NCBI RefSeq assembly: GCF_021869535.1
Contig: NW_026262701.1
Coordinates: 3,177,501-3,241,500 of the forward strand
From: Mytilus californianus
Taxonomy: Eukaryota > Mollusca > Bivalvia > Mytilida > Mytilidae
DNA: 64,000 nucleotides
Direction of reading: 5' to 3'
A program made the position numbers and the translations under genes. Positions 10,144-20,816 of the stretch are shown here, piece after piece. Positions within the stretch are counted from its first letter, which is position 1. Every line of letters begins with the position of its first letter. Under the pieces are notes generated by a model. That model ran no database searches. It saw nothing but the letters and a program-made list of their open reading frames with translations, and was not told the DNA's origin.

Positions 10144-11536
10144 ACTGTCTTGTCTTAGTTTTTTTTTATAACAAGTATCACATTTAGAAAAAGTTAGTAT
10201 TGTCATCTACACAGGAAAAATGTGTGACCATTTTTCCTAGAAGGTTTCACTTTCATGAGGACATTTCACAGTTGGTTTGCTACTATGTTTTACATGTGTA
10301 CACAGCATGCACAGGTAAGGAAAGAAGTAAAAGTATTTCATGTTCAGTATTAATATCTTTGTTATTCAATTAAATCACGATAACATTTTAAAAAGATGAA
10401 TTTTGATGTACTATCATAATCTTAGTAAGGCTACAGTCGATTTAAATTTTAAGTGGCTATGTTACAATCATGTCTTCATCATCATCTTTTAAAATATTGA
10501 AACCTTAAACATAAAAATTTGTCATATAAGGAAAATTACTGATTTCTCACCTTCGTACGTTTTACTTAACCTTTATAAAGGGTTCAGAACTTTGATTTGA
10601 GAGGCATTGCCTTATTTTTTGTAGACTATAATTTATTTGAATCATAAGTTATGTCGTGATGTCCTTCTGTAGTATAATATATATTTTAACATAGACAAGG
10701 ACCCTGTGTTAAATTTTTGAGTAAATGATAAAGATTACCTAACAGAATTGTTTTATTAAACGGGTTCTTGTTCAGAAAAAAACCCCAACATTTTACACTA
10801 GCAGCGGCTGTTCTGTGCCAGCCATTTAACAAAAGGGGAAAAGTAGATGGATGGAACTTATAAAATGGCCAATACTGTAGAATTATTTTAAAATAAGCAA
10901 AGCAACTAGAAACAAAGAAAAATAAATAGTTATGATTATAGAAAATATCCCTAGAAAATTGAGAAAAAATGGAAAATGTGCTTTACCCCTTTGGTCTACA
11001 TACATGTAATATATTTTTTAAAGTATGATTTAAATTTTATTTTCTCGAGTGTGTTTCTCTCTTATAAGGACGTATCATTGTCGCATATTCACGGAAACAT
11101 TACACGTGGAAATGGTTGTTTTCTTGTTAATTTGACAAGGAAGTGAACTTAATTTTTCACGATTTTCAGTTTAGATGTAACATATATGGTAACACAAAAT
11201 TAGCATAAACATATTCATTTTGCAATAAACACCAGCCAAGGGTAATAATATGACACCATTAAAGCACAAAACGTCCCTTCATATGAAGCATTGCATTTGA
11301 ATTTGTTTACAAAATATCCTCAAAAACTCTAATGCAATGATAATATATTTGGATCAGTAACTGTTTCATTTGGGATGTATACAAACGCAGCCTTGTCTAT
11401 TGTTAATACTGAATTTGAGTGAACTTTGAGATTTTAGAATTAAACAAGCGTTGCGGTTTTTAGTTTGTATTACGTTCAAGATTTCTGAAAATCCGCATAG
11501 CTTAAAACGCCATTCTACGCCAGGCTGTTCATACTG
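10144..11536. other. No gene recognised
   Basis: AT-rich sequence with no ORF of note and no module shared with other parts of the window. Confidence 0.45.
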
Positions 11537-11660
11537 ATGAAGGATATTTCTTATCCGAAATATTTATTGATATTATCTATAAGTTATATATTATCAATAC
11601 CAACACCAACAGACAACGATTTTCGTAGATCATTATACGCCCCGCCTTTTGGAGCAGGCG
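11537..11660 (+). CDS. Model G2 exon 1: signal-peptide exon of a small secreted protein
   Basis: ATG at 11537 opens a frame with a signal-peptide profile: MKDISYPK, then a hydrophobic YLLILSISYILSIP core, then a mature start TPTDNDFRRSLYAPPFGAG. I place the exon end at a GGCG|GTAATAG donor at 11660, leaving one base over (phase 1); unspliced, the frame stops at 11719. All downstream G2 exons are entered in phase 1, and the four exons (124+114+60+155 bp) total 151 codons with the stop. The predicted product is a secreted protein of about 150 residues, acidic and Tyr/Pro-rich. No family is recognised; a secreted matrix or byssus-like role would be a guess. Intron 1 holds the 42-bp minisatellite and a family A copy. 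Confidence 0.5.
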
Positions 11661-12855
11661 GTAATAGTGATTGGATTTTCAGTCCGACTGGCCCTGAACC
11701 TTTTGACAGTATATTGTGAAACTTGAGCAGATCCTAAAACAGCTACTGTTCTTTTTCACCTTATTTGCATTGTTCATCAGTGTAAAAGTTTGGTTTTACG
11801 TTGGCATGGCCGGCACTTAATCTTGTCGTAAACTTAAGCATACTTTTATATTCGAATCTCCTATAAATCTTCTTATTAAACTAAAATGATATTTTTCAAA
11901 CTCTTCAACATACAATGCAATTTTGCATCTGCTTTGTGTACTGATCCAAATTGGTATTTTGGGTTTCCCCAAATCAAGCAATTTATTACTCTTACTTGAC
12001 TGATTACCAGAATGTCCTACCATAAAGCAGGTAATCTGTTGAAAAATTATTTCCTTCGGAGTCAAAAGTCGGTAATATGAAAATAGTATATTGGTTGACC
12101 TTTACGATGTGATTGTGTTTCACCGCATTAGCGACATGTTTTCAGAAATTACAGTCAATATAACCTATCATATAGACATGCTGTCGATAAAAAGACTAAT
12201 TCTCTAATGGTTGTGGCCTTTATCAATAACCTGCTGCATGAATAATATTTCTTCTATCACGCATTGATAAGTGACACAACCTATGCGTTTTTTTATTGGC
12301 TGGCCTTGCAATGTTATACGAAATTACAACATTTCAATTGTCCATTCGATATTTCTATCATGAATAGTGAAGGTTACGACAGATTACTTTTCCTAAATGG
12401 CAGCAGTTTGTTTACTTCGGAGATTTTTTTCGATGTCGTCTTCATACTAATTTTTTTCGTTCGATCGAAGACAAAAATAATTCAGTTTTATGCAACGGCA
12501 TACCATCCAATCCTCTAAGCAGATATATCGTTAAGTCCGCTTCTCGGCTGACAGAACAAGTCCACACACATTTTGAACATAATAAAAAAAACGTTTAATA
12601 AAATTTATAAATTTTTATTTTTATTTACTTATACTGGATAGTGTTGACCTTCCGATTATTTGTCAGTATTTAAAGGATGCATTGGTAAACAAAGAAAATA
12701 TTAACAAAGAAAAACATATCAAATGTATGACAGAAATATGGGAAATGTTGAATATTAATAATAATAAATGTTTATAGACTACATATGATATCAGGATAGT
12801 TCTTCACTCTTGGATTATGTATAAAACAAAATCTCTAGTTTTCTGAGTAGTGTTT
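11661..12855. other. G2 intron 1, left part: weak ORF only
   Basis: The 82-codon minus ORF at 11817-12065 has varied, protein-like composition (LLDLGKPKIPIWISTQSRCK, EEFEKYHFSLIRRFIGDSN), but no family, start context or splice partner is evident. Nothing else was recognised to 12855. Confidence 0.3.
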
Positions 12856-13440
12856 GTGGACTGCTGTTGGTCTGTTCGTCGATTTTCCTTTTGTTTTGTG
12901 GACTGCTGTTGGTCTGTTAGTCGATTTTCCTTTTGTTTTGTGGACTGCTGTTGATCTGTTCGTCGATTTTCCTTTTGTTTTGTGGACTGCTGTTGGTCTG
13001 TTCGTCGATTTTCCTTTTGTTTTGTGGGCTGTTGTTGGTCTGTTCGTCGATTTTCCTTTCGTTTTGTGGACTGCTGTTGGTCTGTTCGTCGATTTTCCTT
13101 TTGTTTTGTGGACTGCTGTTGGTCTGTTAGTCGATTTTTCTTTTGTTTTGTGGACTGCTGTTGGTCTGTTAGTCGATTTTCCTTTCGTTTTGTGGACTGT
13201 TGTTGGTCTGTTCGTCGATTTTCCTTTCGTTTTGTGGACTGCTGTTGGTCTGTTAGTCGATTTTCCTTTCGTTTTGTGGACTGTTGTTGGTCTGTTCGTC
13301 TATTTTCCTTTTGTTTTGTGGACTGCTGTTGGTCTGTTAGTCGTTTTTCCTTTTGTTTTGTGGACTGCTGTTGGTCTGTTAGTCGATTTTCCTTTTGTTT
13401 TGTGGGTTGTTGTTGGTCTGTTTGTCGATTTTCCTTTTGT
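12856..13440 (+). repeat. 42-bp minisatellite, about 14 copies
   Basis: Tandem units of 42 bp: GTGGACTGCTGTTGGTCTGT, then TCGTCGATTTTCCTTTTGTT and TT. Variants are TTCGTCG versus TTAGTCG and CTTTTG versus CTTTCG. The period is divisible by three with no stop in three plus frames, so it creates ORFs of 65-234 codons with 14-residue hydrophobic repeats (LWTAVGLFVDFPFV in the longest). Repeat-driven and without a promoter or splice context, these ORFs are not called genes. Confidence 0.95.
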
Positions 13441-14074
13441 AAATGGTGTTGTTATTTTAATTTCACTTGATTTTTTTATTTATTTCCACTTTGATATCTT
13501 TTCAATATGTTTAGACTCAAGAAACAGAGAGCACATGATTCGACAAAATAAAAATTAGAGTTGGATAGTAGATTAATTCGTAAAAGAAATAAAACACTTT
13601 TTAGAATTGTTACCAACGTCAGTTCTCTTTATAGTGTATAACCCAAAAACTGCAATGGACGAAAAAGAGCAGAAGGATGTAATCTTAAATGAAACACAAA
13701 AACCTGAACGTGAGTTTTGTCATTACAGGACTGAATGAAACTTTTTTGAAATGTTTTGTTTTACGAAATTAATTAAGTAACACACAAAACGACACACACA
13801 CACACACAACGGACGGCCTGTGCTCAATTGTTATTTGATTGAAGTGTCTTTGGCGTATGCCTCACTTACGTATATCCCACATCTTTTATTTTCATTAAAA
13901 TGCCTGACCAGCCTCATTCTCGACATATTTTTACGTCCCAACTTCATTAAAAATCATTTAATGCATGTTTTACACATGTTATGTTAGGATATGGTTAAAT
14001 TAAGTAAAACATTAAAAGACCGTTGCTTTTCTCTCTGATTTGCTTGACATTGTGTCAATCGGGACCTTATAATA
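13441..14074. repeat. (CA)n tract; otherwise nothing
   Basis: A short (CA)n microsatellite at about 13791-13808. No gene was recognised in the rest. Confidence 0.7.
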
Positions 14075-14077
14075 TGA

Positions 14078-14300
14078 AATTAGGAGATGTGGTATGATGA
14101 ACAACGAGACAACTATCCAAAGAGTCCAAATACCGGGATTTCAGCAGCTGTAGATTACCGTACGGCCTTCAAAAATAAACAAATCCCATACCGTATGGTT
14201 CGCTATAAAAGACACAGACATAACAAATGGGACGCAATTCAAACGAATAAACAAACGGCCTAATTTATTACAAACAATAACCTTGGGATAGTGGCATGGT
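14078..14300 (+). repeat. Dispersed repeat family A copy
   Basis: AGGAGATGTGGTATGATGAA, GAGACAACTATCC, CCGTACGGCCTTCAA, CCATACCGTATGG, GCTATAAAAG and GACATAACAAATGG occur in family order. Confidence 0.85.
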
Positions 14301-14617
14301 AAAAAGCACAGGTTTAAAACAATTTTTAAACAAACTTAATACCATTTGAAAATAGATTGACTCATCAGATTGAAACGAAGAAAACAATAACTAGTATAAA
14401 GGCAAAAGACAAAAAATATCAATTTAAGATTACGCGTAGTAACTGAAAGCTAATTCAATTACAATCAAAATTAACAAATAATTTTAAGCCTTCTTTAAGG
14501 TATTGCTATTTTTTTCTAATAGTTAAAGGCTACCTGGTGTATATTTGTTTACATCCATGTATATTGGTGTTTGGTGGACTCATTAGGAATTATAACATAC
14601 CTATTTTTATTCTACAG

Positions 14618-14731
14618 AACTCAGTAAAAAGGAAACAAGATCCAAATTACAAAATCATGACGCCCAAGAAGACGTTGTCTGCCAATGGGAAGCTGAGACA
14701 TTTCACGAAAGAGATGACGAAAACCCACCAG
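14618..14731 (+). CDS. Model G2 exon 2
   Basis: A 114-bp exon with a TTATTCTACAG acceptor and a CCACCAG|GTAATA donor; phase 1 at both ends, so it can be included or skipped without frame change. It encodes 38 acidic residues (LSKKETRSKLQNHDAQEDVV, then CQWEAETFHERDDENPP). A diverged tandem copy of this exon with its flanking intron lies 506 bp downstream. Conservation of both splice sites and of much of the peptide in the two copies supports a real exon. No family is recognised. Confidence 0.55.
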
Positions 14732-15123
14732 GTAATATTCCTGCTATACAGACATAGGAACAGCTCTTTGGGCGTACAAGTTCCATCCAGTGTAAGGGGA
14801 AACAAATCGAAAAAAAAAAAAAAAAAAAAAAAACCAAGTACATAGTATTGACAATCGGATCGCTAAAAATAAAAAAAAATCTAGATTTTAGTATAGGTTG
14901 ATACTGAACTATGATAACTTAACATGAATCAAAGCATATATGTATTCCATCATTATAGTTCGAAAATTAAGCAATCGGGACTCTTTAAATCTTTCTTTAA
15001 GGTAGAGCTTTTTCTCAATGTTAAAGTCTGTAATGTGAACATTTTTTTCACGTTCATCTCATTTGGTTGTGAGTGAATAGTAGACTCATAAGCGATCATA
15101 TCATATATTATTCTTTCATACAG

Positions 15124-15251
15124 AACACAGCAAAAAAAAAAAAACAAAAAAAAACAAGATCAGAACGTCAAATAAATGACGCCCCAAAAGACGTTGTGTA
15201 CCATTGGGAAGCGGGGACCTTTCACGAAAAAAAAAGACGAAAACCCATTTG
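15124..15251 (+). pseudogene. Decayed tandem copy of G2 exon 2
   Basis: It follows a TTTCATACAG acceptor and ends at CCATTTG|GTAATT, like exon 2, and flanking intron sequence is similar too (AGCCTTCTTTAAGGTA-type upstream, TTGCTATACAGACCTAG downstream). The length is 128 bp rather than 114, because of extra A-rich sequence near the start, so inclusion would break the G2 frame, and an in-frame TAA is present. The later part still reads DAPKDVVYHWEAGTFHEK against DAQEDVVCQWEAETFHER. It is best read as a duplicated exon that has decayed. Confidence 0.6.
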
Positions 15252-15359
15252 GTAATTTTTTTGCTATACAGACCTAGAAAGATACACCAATTTTAAATCG
15301 TTCTCTAAAGTTCATGTTCACTTAAATCAAAAGTCCCTCTTTTCCCCATATTTGTCTAT

Positions 15360-15500
15360 ACCCGATTCATCCTTCAACTTAGAAGGATGTGCTTAGTAGC
15401 TACTATTTTTCTTATGTAACATGCATATGTAACGCCATTTTTGATTGGATGACGTCTGTCGTCAATTCTACGGTTGACAGTCGGATTATTCGGAGCAATG
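15360..15500 (-). other. Copy 1 of a protein-like module (PIKNGVTY)
   Basis: On the minus strand the sequence reads APNNPTVNRRIDDRRHPIKN, then GVTYAC. The same pattern recurs about 800 bp away (16.2-16.33 kb) with PITPTVKRGNDGRFNPIKNG followed by VTYYIA. The DNA is diverged but the peptide pattern PTV-R--D-R--PIKNGVTY is kept, hinting at past coding function such as an exon or a transposon ORF. The family was not recognised. Confidence 0.4.
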
Positions 15501-15824
15501 TTTTGCAACCGAAGTCGACATCTCCAGAGATATTTCAAATGTTAAGTTTGCACACGTTATAGTTAGCATTGTATTCGAATAGAAAATTGAGATGCAATCG
15601 TGAATTTAAAAATACGGTCACAAATATTCGTTATGAATTAAGCATGTTAAGATTTAATTGATATATAAGGTCTTCTTTTCTTTTTTTTTCGTACAGAAAA
15701 TCGGACGTCAAGTAACAAAAATTCTCAAGTTAGCAATGTACTAAGTCAATTTTAGAAATAATAATGTCTTGAACCTGTAATTATAAAATGGAAGTAACAC
15801 TTCATGAATGGATGCACCCAAAGC

Positions 15825-15915
15825 ACTTATTTGGATGTACCGTCATCAGGAACGCTCAGAACCCAAACTTTGAAAGCCCCGGATGTATAAGTACTTAAAT
15901 ACATGAAGAGCTATA
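15825..15915 (+). repeat. Dispersed CATCAGGAACGCTCA module
   Basis: CCGTCATCAGGAACGCTCAG, TTTGAAAGCC, GGATGTATAAGTACTTAAAT and ACATGAAGAGC. The same module, diverged, occurs at 18.92-19.01 and 19.07-19.14 kb. Confidence 0.7.
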
Positions 15916-16134
15916 TGACCAAATGGAACACAAAAGAATACCAGTTTGAGATATACTTTACAACTTTTAAACCAAGCCAAAAACCAACATAAACAGTTTA
16001 CTGGAGTTCTTTTATTTTGATAATCAGAAAGATATACAAATATGCATGCTGACCTTAATCATACCCTGCTAGTTTTTAGACATTGGCGACTCTTTTCCAT
16101 CAATGAATTCACATTTGTTTTCTCCAAAATTCAG

Positions 16135-16395
16135 TTAATTTTTATTTAAAGTAATTTTATATTTTTTCTTCTCCCGATTCAGTTTAAAAGGTGAGCTTAG
16201 TTGGAAGGCAATATAATATGTAACGCCATTTTTGATTGGATTGAATCTGCCGTCATTTCCACGTTTGACAGTCGGAGTTATTGGTAACAAGTTGTGTCTC
16301 TTTGCTAAATGTATACTGGTTCCATACCGTACAAAATGGCCTGCTGCCCATGCAAAGCATGATAAGTTGAATGCGATATATAGGCGTTTTTCCAA
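16135..16395 (-). other. Copy 2 of the PIKNGVTY module, longer frame
   Basis: An 86-codon minus ORF includes YGTSIHLAKRHNLLPITPTV, KRGNDGRFNPIKNGVTYYIA and a basic tail. An acceptor or donor could not be fixed. Shared peptide pattern with 15.36-15.50 kb is the only support. It may be an exon of an unidentified gene or part of an old transposon. Confidence 0.35.
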
Positions 16396-16684
16396 TTTTT
16401 AAAAATAACAATTTATATCAAAAGGTTTTAGCTTAGCAAAAGATTCAATGTAATTAAAAGGTTAACAAAACTTAAATATTATGCACACTTATGTCAGATA
16501 AGATTCGGCACACTTGTGTCAGATAAATTTGCTCTTTCCATTAGCTCTTCATTGTCAAAAAAACATAGCATTGCATGAGGGAATATATATTCCTTAATTT
16601 AACAGCCCGATATTTCTAAAGAAAAAAGACTAATAAAAGACAAATGCCGTTTTGTAGCTTACTAAACGGTAAAGATTTTGTTCA

Positions 16685-16775
16685 TTCTGAAGACCGAACG
16701 ATGACCAATAGTCGCTTACAACGATGTCATTTTGTCTCTGGTGGTTAATTGACTCATTGGCACCTGTGTATTTTT
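16685..16775 (-). repeat. Dispersed repeat family A fragment (reverse)
   Basis: TGAAGACCGAACGATGACC, GTCATTTTGTCTCTGGTGG and GACTCATTGGCACCTG are the reversed family A 5' part, close to the variant at 24.8 kb. Confidence 0.6.
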
Positions 16776-16859
16776 CTGCGTCAAAGATATATCCATACGT
16801 TACGTCGTTTATATAACTCATAGTCTTATGTCGATGTTCACTGAAAATGTTTATTGTAA

Positions 16860-17300
16860 AAAAGAAGGGGGAGACACCGAGGAGACATTTTGCTCACTCA
16901 TAGTTGTCAATATAATGGAATTCTATGCGACTGTCATACAAGTGAGAGGTTTATCTAGCTATAAAACCAGGTTAATTCCACCATTTTCTACATAAGGAAA
17001 TGCCTGTACCAAGTCAGGAATATGACAGTTGTTTTCCGTTCGTTTGATGTGTTTGAGCTTTTAATTTTGCCATTTGATAAGGGACTTTCCGTTTTGAATT
17101 TTCCTTGGAGTTCGGTATTTTTGTTATTTCACTTTTTTCAAAACTCGCAAGTCAAGAGAACTGACAACGCCATGGCAAAAAATAAAAAACGACGAAAAGG
17201 AGATAGCGTTCACAGTTCACATAACACTACATACAAAACTAAAGACTGAGCAACACGAACCTAATCAAAACTGGAGGTGATCGCAGTACCCACTAGTTGC
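16860..17300 (+). repeat. Family C and family B composite
   Basis: 16865-16910 resembles the start of C. 16908-17140 is family B, including the shared core (TGCCTGTACCAAGTCAGGAA, TATGACAGTTGTTTTCC) and tail (GGGACTTTCCGTTTTGAATT). 17141-17290 is family C (AACTCGCAAGTCAAGAG, CTGACAACGCCATGGC, GACTGAGCAACACGAACC). B therefore seems inserted in C. The 75-codon ORF here is an artefact. Confidence 0.8.
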
Positions 17301-18066
17301 ACCATTATTGTAATTGTGGTTTGGTTTTTTCCTCTAATGTGCAATCTAAAAGACCAAAAGGAAGTCTCAATTTCAACTATCGTTGTTTTACCTTTCTTTA
17401 AGTCTTATTATGGCAAGCAGTAGATAGTGATCGGAAAATCCTGCCGCCCTTCCGCTTGTCCTTTCGTTCTTTTGTTTGTTTCTATCGTTTATGCATTTGT
17501 CCTTCCGTCCCACGTTTGTATTTTAGGGGTTTACTTTGGCATTACATAAACTTTTCATATCCGCACACTGCATTACACATTTGTATCCACTTTTTACCTA
17601 TATTATTTCTAATCCAAATTAATGAAACTATTTTTTTATTTTGATCCGGCATAATTTTTGGGGTTTCTTCGTCAAATCATTGATATTGTCCATATATTTT
17701 ATCTGTAGTTCACCCTTTTTCTTAATTAGTATAATTCATTGAAACTTTCTCAGATTTGTAATCATATAATGCTTATTTACAGCTCCTTTTTCTTTTTTTT
17801 ATTATTCTGTATAACTTTTAGTAACGCGGATGGTGCGAGTTAAAAAAAAGTCATTGGAAATTTAACCTTCAATTAACGTTACACAGATTATTAAAGCAAA
17901 CAGTTTATGGGTCAAATTGATACTTCATGTTTTTATTTTAAAATTTTTCACATATGTTGGAATGTTTATAATTGTCAATGTTCTTCAGTTTTTAATTGAT
18001 TTCATCATTACTGATGACGTAACACGCGAACAAAGACAATTTACATGTATCTTGGTTATATTTCAG
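17301..18066. other. No gene recognised (inside G2 intron 2)
   Basis: No domain or repeat module was seen. The two ORFs of 62-77 codons look random apart from the G2 exon that lies inside the second. Confidence 0.4.
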
Positions 18067-18126
18067 ATAGTTCTATTGACTACGAAATTGATTACAATGA
18101 CTACGACTTTGGAAATTGGCGTATCA
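18067..18126 (+). CDS. Model G2 exon 3
   Basis: A 60-bp exon between GTTATATTTCAG and a consensus GTAAGT donor, phase 1 at both ends. It encodes 19 residues rich in Tyr, Asp and Asn (SSIDYEIDYNDYDFGNWRI). The composition matches exon 4 (NNYRDPYGNQ) and is unlike random intron translation. The consensus donor and phase agreement are the main support. No known domain. Confidence 0.55.
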
Positions 18127-18399
18127 GTAAGTACAACGCACGTATTATAGATGTATAAACATTCAAACGGAAGTGATAAATTGGCTGATTTGGAGCTTTG
18201 TATATTAAATAGGTATATGTCTATTTTTTGGCACTGCATTTTGACCTGTAGATATTTTTCGGTTATTTTCGCTGTTGGGTTGCTGTATCATTGATGTATA
18301 ATCAAAACAAATGTTATTGTGTATCACTTCATGAAACAAAAAACTCTAGACAAAAATGGATAAATCGAAAGCAAAGGAACAGCGCAGTTATTGCTGTTC

Positions 18400-18610
18400 T
18401 TCATCGCAAAATCACAAGTACTAAGAATTTTCCACCCAAGAAATAGATTACCTATTAGATGTATTTGGCAAAACCTTTCGAAGTTTTTGACACTCAGTGC
18501 TCTTTAATTTCAATTTTGTTTTGCCTTTTATTTTTTTTTATTCGAATGTCACTTATGAGTCTGCTGCAGACGAAATGCGCGTTTGGCGTACAAAATTATA
18601 AGCCTGATAT
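18400..18610 (+). repeat. Diverged family D monomer
   Basis: CCAAGAAATAGATTACCTAT, ATTTGGCAAAACC, CACTCAGTGCTCTTTAATTT, TGTCACTTATGAGTCTGCTG and GACGAAATGCGCGTTTGGCG follow the order of the 354-bp tandem monomer at 53.3-54.4 kb, with clear divergence. Confidence 0.75.
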
Positions 18611-18739
18611 CTTTGTTTAGTTTGTTATTTATTCAATAAACATTCAAACATATGTTTCACATTAACAACAACTGGAACTGTTAAACATTATTAAATTTTT
18701 AGTGGTTATCATTGATACGGAGAAAAATACATAGAAAAT

Positions 18740-19140
18740 TTGGTGCAAGTCAATGAGACAGCAATCCAACTACACAAAACCGAAAGAAATATGCATGGCA
18801 ACATACAGTCTTATGCTGTAGAAATGTGTTAATGCAACATATCAAGCTCTAGAATTGTTGGAGTATAAAAAGGTGAGAATAAATAAAACCCAAATTACCA
18901 AGAAAACACCAAATTTCCTTTCTGGATTTACCATCACCAAGAACGCTCAAACCAAAATTGGAAGCCAAGGGTGTATACATACCCAAATACGTGAGGAGCT
19001 TGCTCAAAGTATTCAACCTGCTGATATGAACTCAGTCCGGCCTACACTCCGTGGCTGTACGTAAGAGATGATTTCTGAATTTATCATCACCAAGAACGCT
19101 CAGATCCAATCATTTGAAAGTCAAGGATGTATAGTGCAAC
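18740..19140 (+). repeat. Family A remnant and two GAACGCTCA modules
   Basis: 18740-18790 resembles the start of family A (GTCAATGAGACAGCAATCC). Two copies of the module seen at 15.83 kb follow, at 18920-19010 and 19075-19138 (TCATCACCAAGAACGCTCA in each). The ORFs of 69 codons over them are artefacts. Confidence 0.6.
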
Positions 19141-19439
19141 AGTGCAGGAAAACACGATCTATTTCTTTTTTTACACGTGTTCTTCTAAGTCCCACATTGA
19201 CGTTTACTTCGCATTTCATTTTATTTGTATTGTCATGCAGAGGGAAGAATTTAGGTGAAAGCAAATTGAGTGGATGAATAATAAAGGGAACTTATGTAAA
19301 AAATAAATAATTATCCATTAAGTTCTAAATGAACATTTTGTCATCAGCAGATAAAAACATAACTAAATTTGTATTCTTTTCAAACGGGTTTTTTTGATAA
19401 ATTCACATCCACGTTCGTTTTCTATATAGAGAGATACAT

Positions 19440-20040
19440 GATACATGTTTATTAACAGGTTAACTCCGAACTATCCTACTGCCTGTCGATACTTTTATTT
19501 TGGCATTGCACAAGTCATGTCTTCTTTGACTGTCCATGACATTGAAACACTAAATACCTTGGATGTGTTTTAGTTGATTTTAGTCTCTGATGCATGATTT
19601 TTTATGATTAATTGTTTTTGACTTTTAACTAGCTTTCAGTAACTGCGAGTACTCTCAAATCGTACTTTCGTGTTAATTTGACCTGTTGATACAATTTGTA
19701 ATGTGTTTTTGTTATTTAATGTTTACTTATTCAGTTTTATATCTAGTTTCACTAATTTTCATATATACCACCTTTGATGTTTAGTATGACGATAAATTTT
19801 CACTTTTGTTCTCGTACAAGGAACAACAAAATTATTCATTTTGTAAACTATTTCCGTACTCCATGTATACCTTACTACAAAATTATTTTTATTACCTGTG
19901 TACGTTATTTTATATGGCGGCATTTTGTCCAAGGTTATGGTTGTCTTTCTGATATTATTAAACATCAAACCCCTTGTTTTATTAATTTTGTATTTACATT
20001 GTGTCATAGATCAAATGTATTCGTTTAGTGTATGTTCACT
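19440..20040 (+). repeat. Dispersed repeat family H
   Basis: Contains CCTGTCGATACTTTTATTTT, GGCATTGCACAAGTCATGTC, TGACTGTCCATGACATTGAA, and later ATATGGCGGCATTTTGTCCA and TTTCTGATATTATTAAACAT. An inverted partial copy is at 22.93-23.09 kb. I recall this as a common mussel repeat. The two opposed ORFs at 19759-20028 are not supported as genes. Confidence 0.65.
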
Positions 20041-20139
20041 TGTTTTTGTTAATATGTCTTTTGATTGAGTTAAGCCATTTAAATTGATATTTTATAGTGT
20101 GTCTTTCTATGTTGTGATTTTACACTATTGTTTCAGGTA

Positions 20140-20480
20140 AGGTGAGGGTTGGCTCTTATTTAAACGTTTAAACCCGCTGCATTTGTTTGCACCTGTATTA
20201 AGTCAGGAACCTGATGTTCAGTGGTTGTCGTTTGTAGATGTGGTTCATAAGTGTTTCTCGTTTCTCGTTTTTTTATATAGATTACACTGTTGGTTTTCCT
20301 ATTTGAATGGTTTTACACTAGTCATTTAAGGGCCCTTTATAGCTTGCTGTTCGATGTGAGCCAAGGCTCCGTGTTGAAGGCCGTACCTTTGACCTGTAAT
20401 GATTTACTTTTACAAATTGTGACTTGGATGGAGAGTTGTCTCATTGGCACTCATACCACATTTTCTTATATCTATTGGAT
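20140..20480 (-). repeat. Dispersed repeat family A, near full length (reverse)
   Basis: Read on the plus strand: AACCCGCTGCATTTGTTTGC, AAGTCAGGAACCTGATGTTC, AGTGGTTGTCGTTTGTAG, AGGCCGTACC, GAGTTGTCTCATTGGCACTC and ATACCACATTTTCTTATA. It carries the AGTCAGGA core shared with families B and E. It lies in G2 intron 3. Confidence 0.85.
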
Positions 20481-20661
20481 AAACGAAGTGACATCTTCTC
20501 TAACGAGTCCAACTTATAAAGAAACAATTTATGTGGTAAAAATATAAGGAAACCAATTAATTTCATGCAGATTGAGCTCAGTTGTGTTGACTGGATACAC
20601 ATATATTCTGTACAATAATGATTGTCTAACCAAATACAGATACAATACTTTTCCATTGCAG

Positions 20662-20816
20662 ACAACTACCGAGATCCATATGGTAATCAAACTCTTGGAG
20701 GTTTTATTCCACCTCAAATGAATTTTGCGAAAGAGGCTTCCAGTAATACTTCAGCTGTACCCGTAGGACCTACTCCACCACCACCACCACCTCCACCTCC
20801 CAATCCTCCAACATAA
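20662..20816 (+). CDS. Model G2 exon 4: terminal proline-rich exon
   Basis: It follows a strong acceptor (CTTTTCCATTGCAG) and, entered in phase 1, runs to TAA at 20814. The 51 residues are NYRDPYGNQTLGGFIPPQMN, then FAKEASSNTSAVPVGPT and a run of nine prolines before NPPT. The polyproline tail is encoded by CCA/CCT-rich DNA and may vary in length between alleles. Together with exons 1-3 it gives a secreted protein of about 150 residues. No clear AATAAA lies close downstream; the 3' UTR end is not fixed. Confidence 0.6.

Noticed and set aside
12854-13558. 234-codon ORF with membrane-like repeats
   Set aside because: It is the 42-bp minisatellite read in frame; there is no splice, promoter or homology support.
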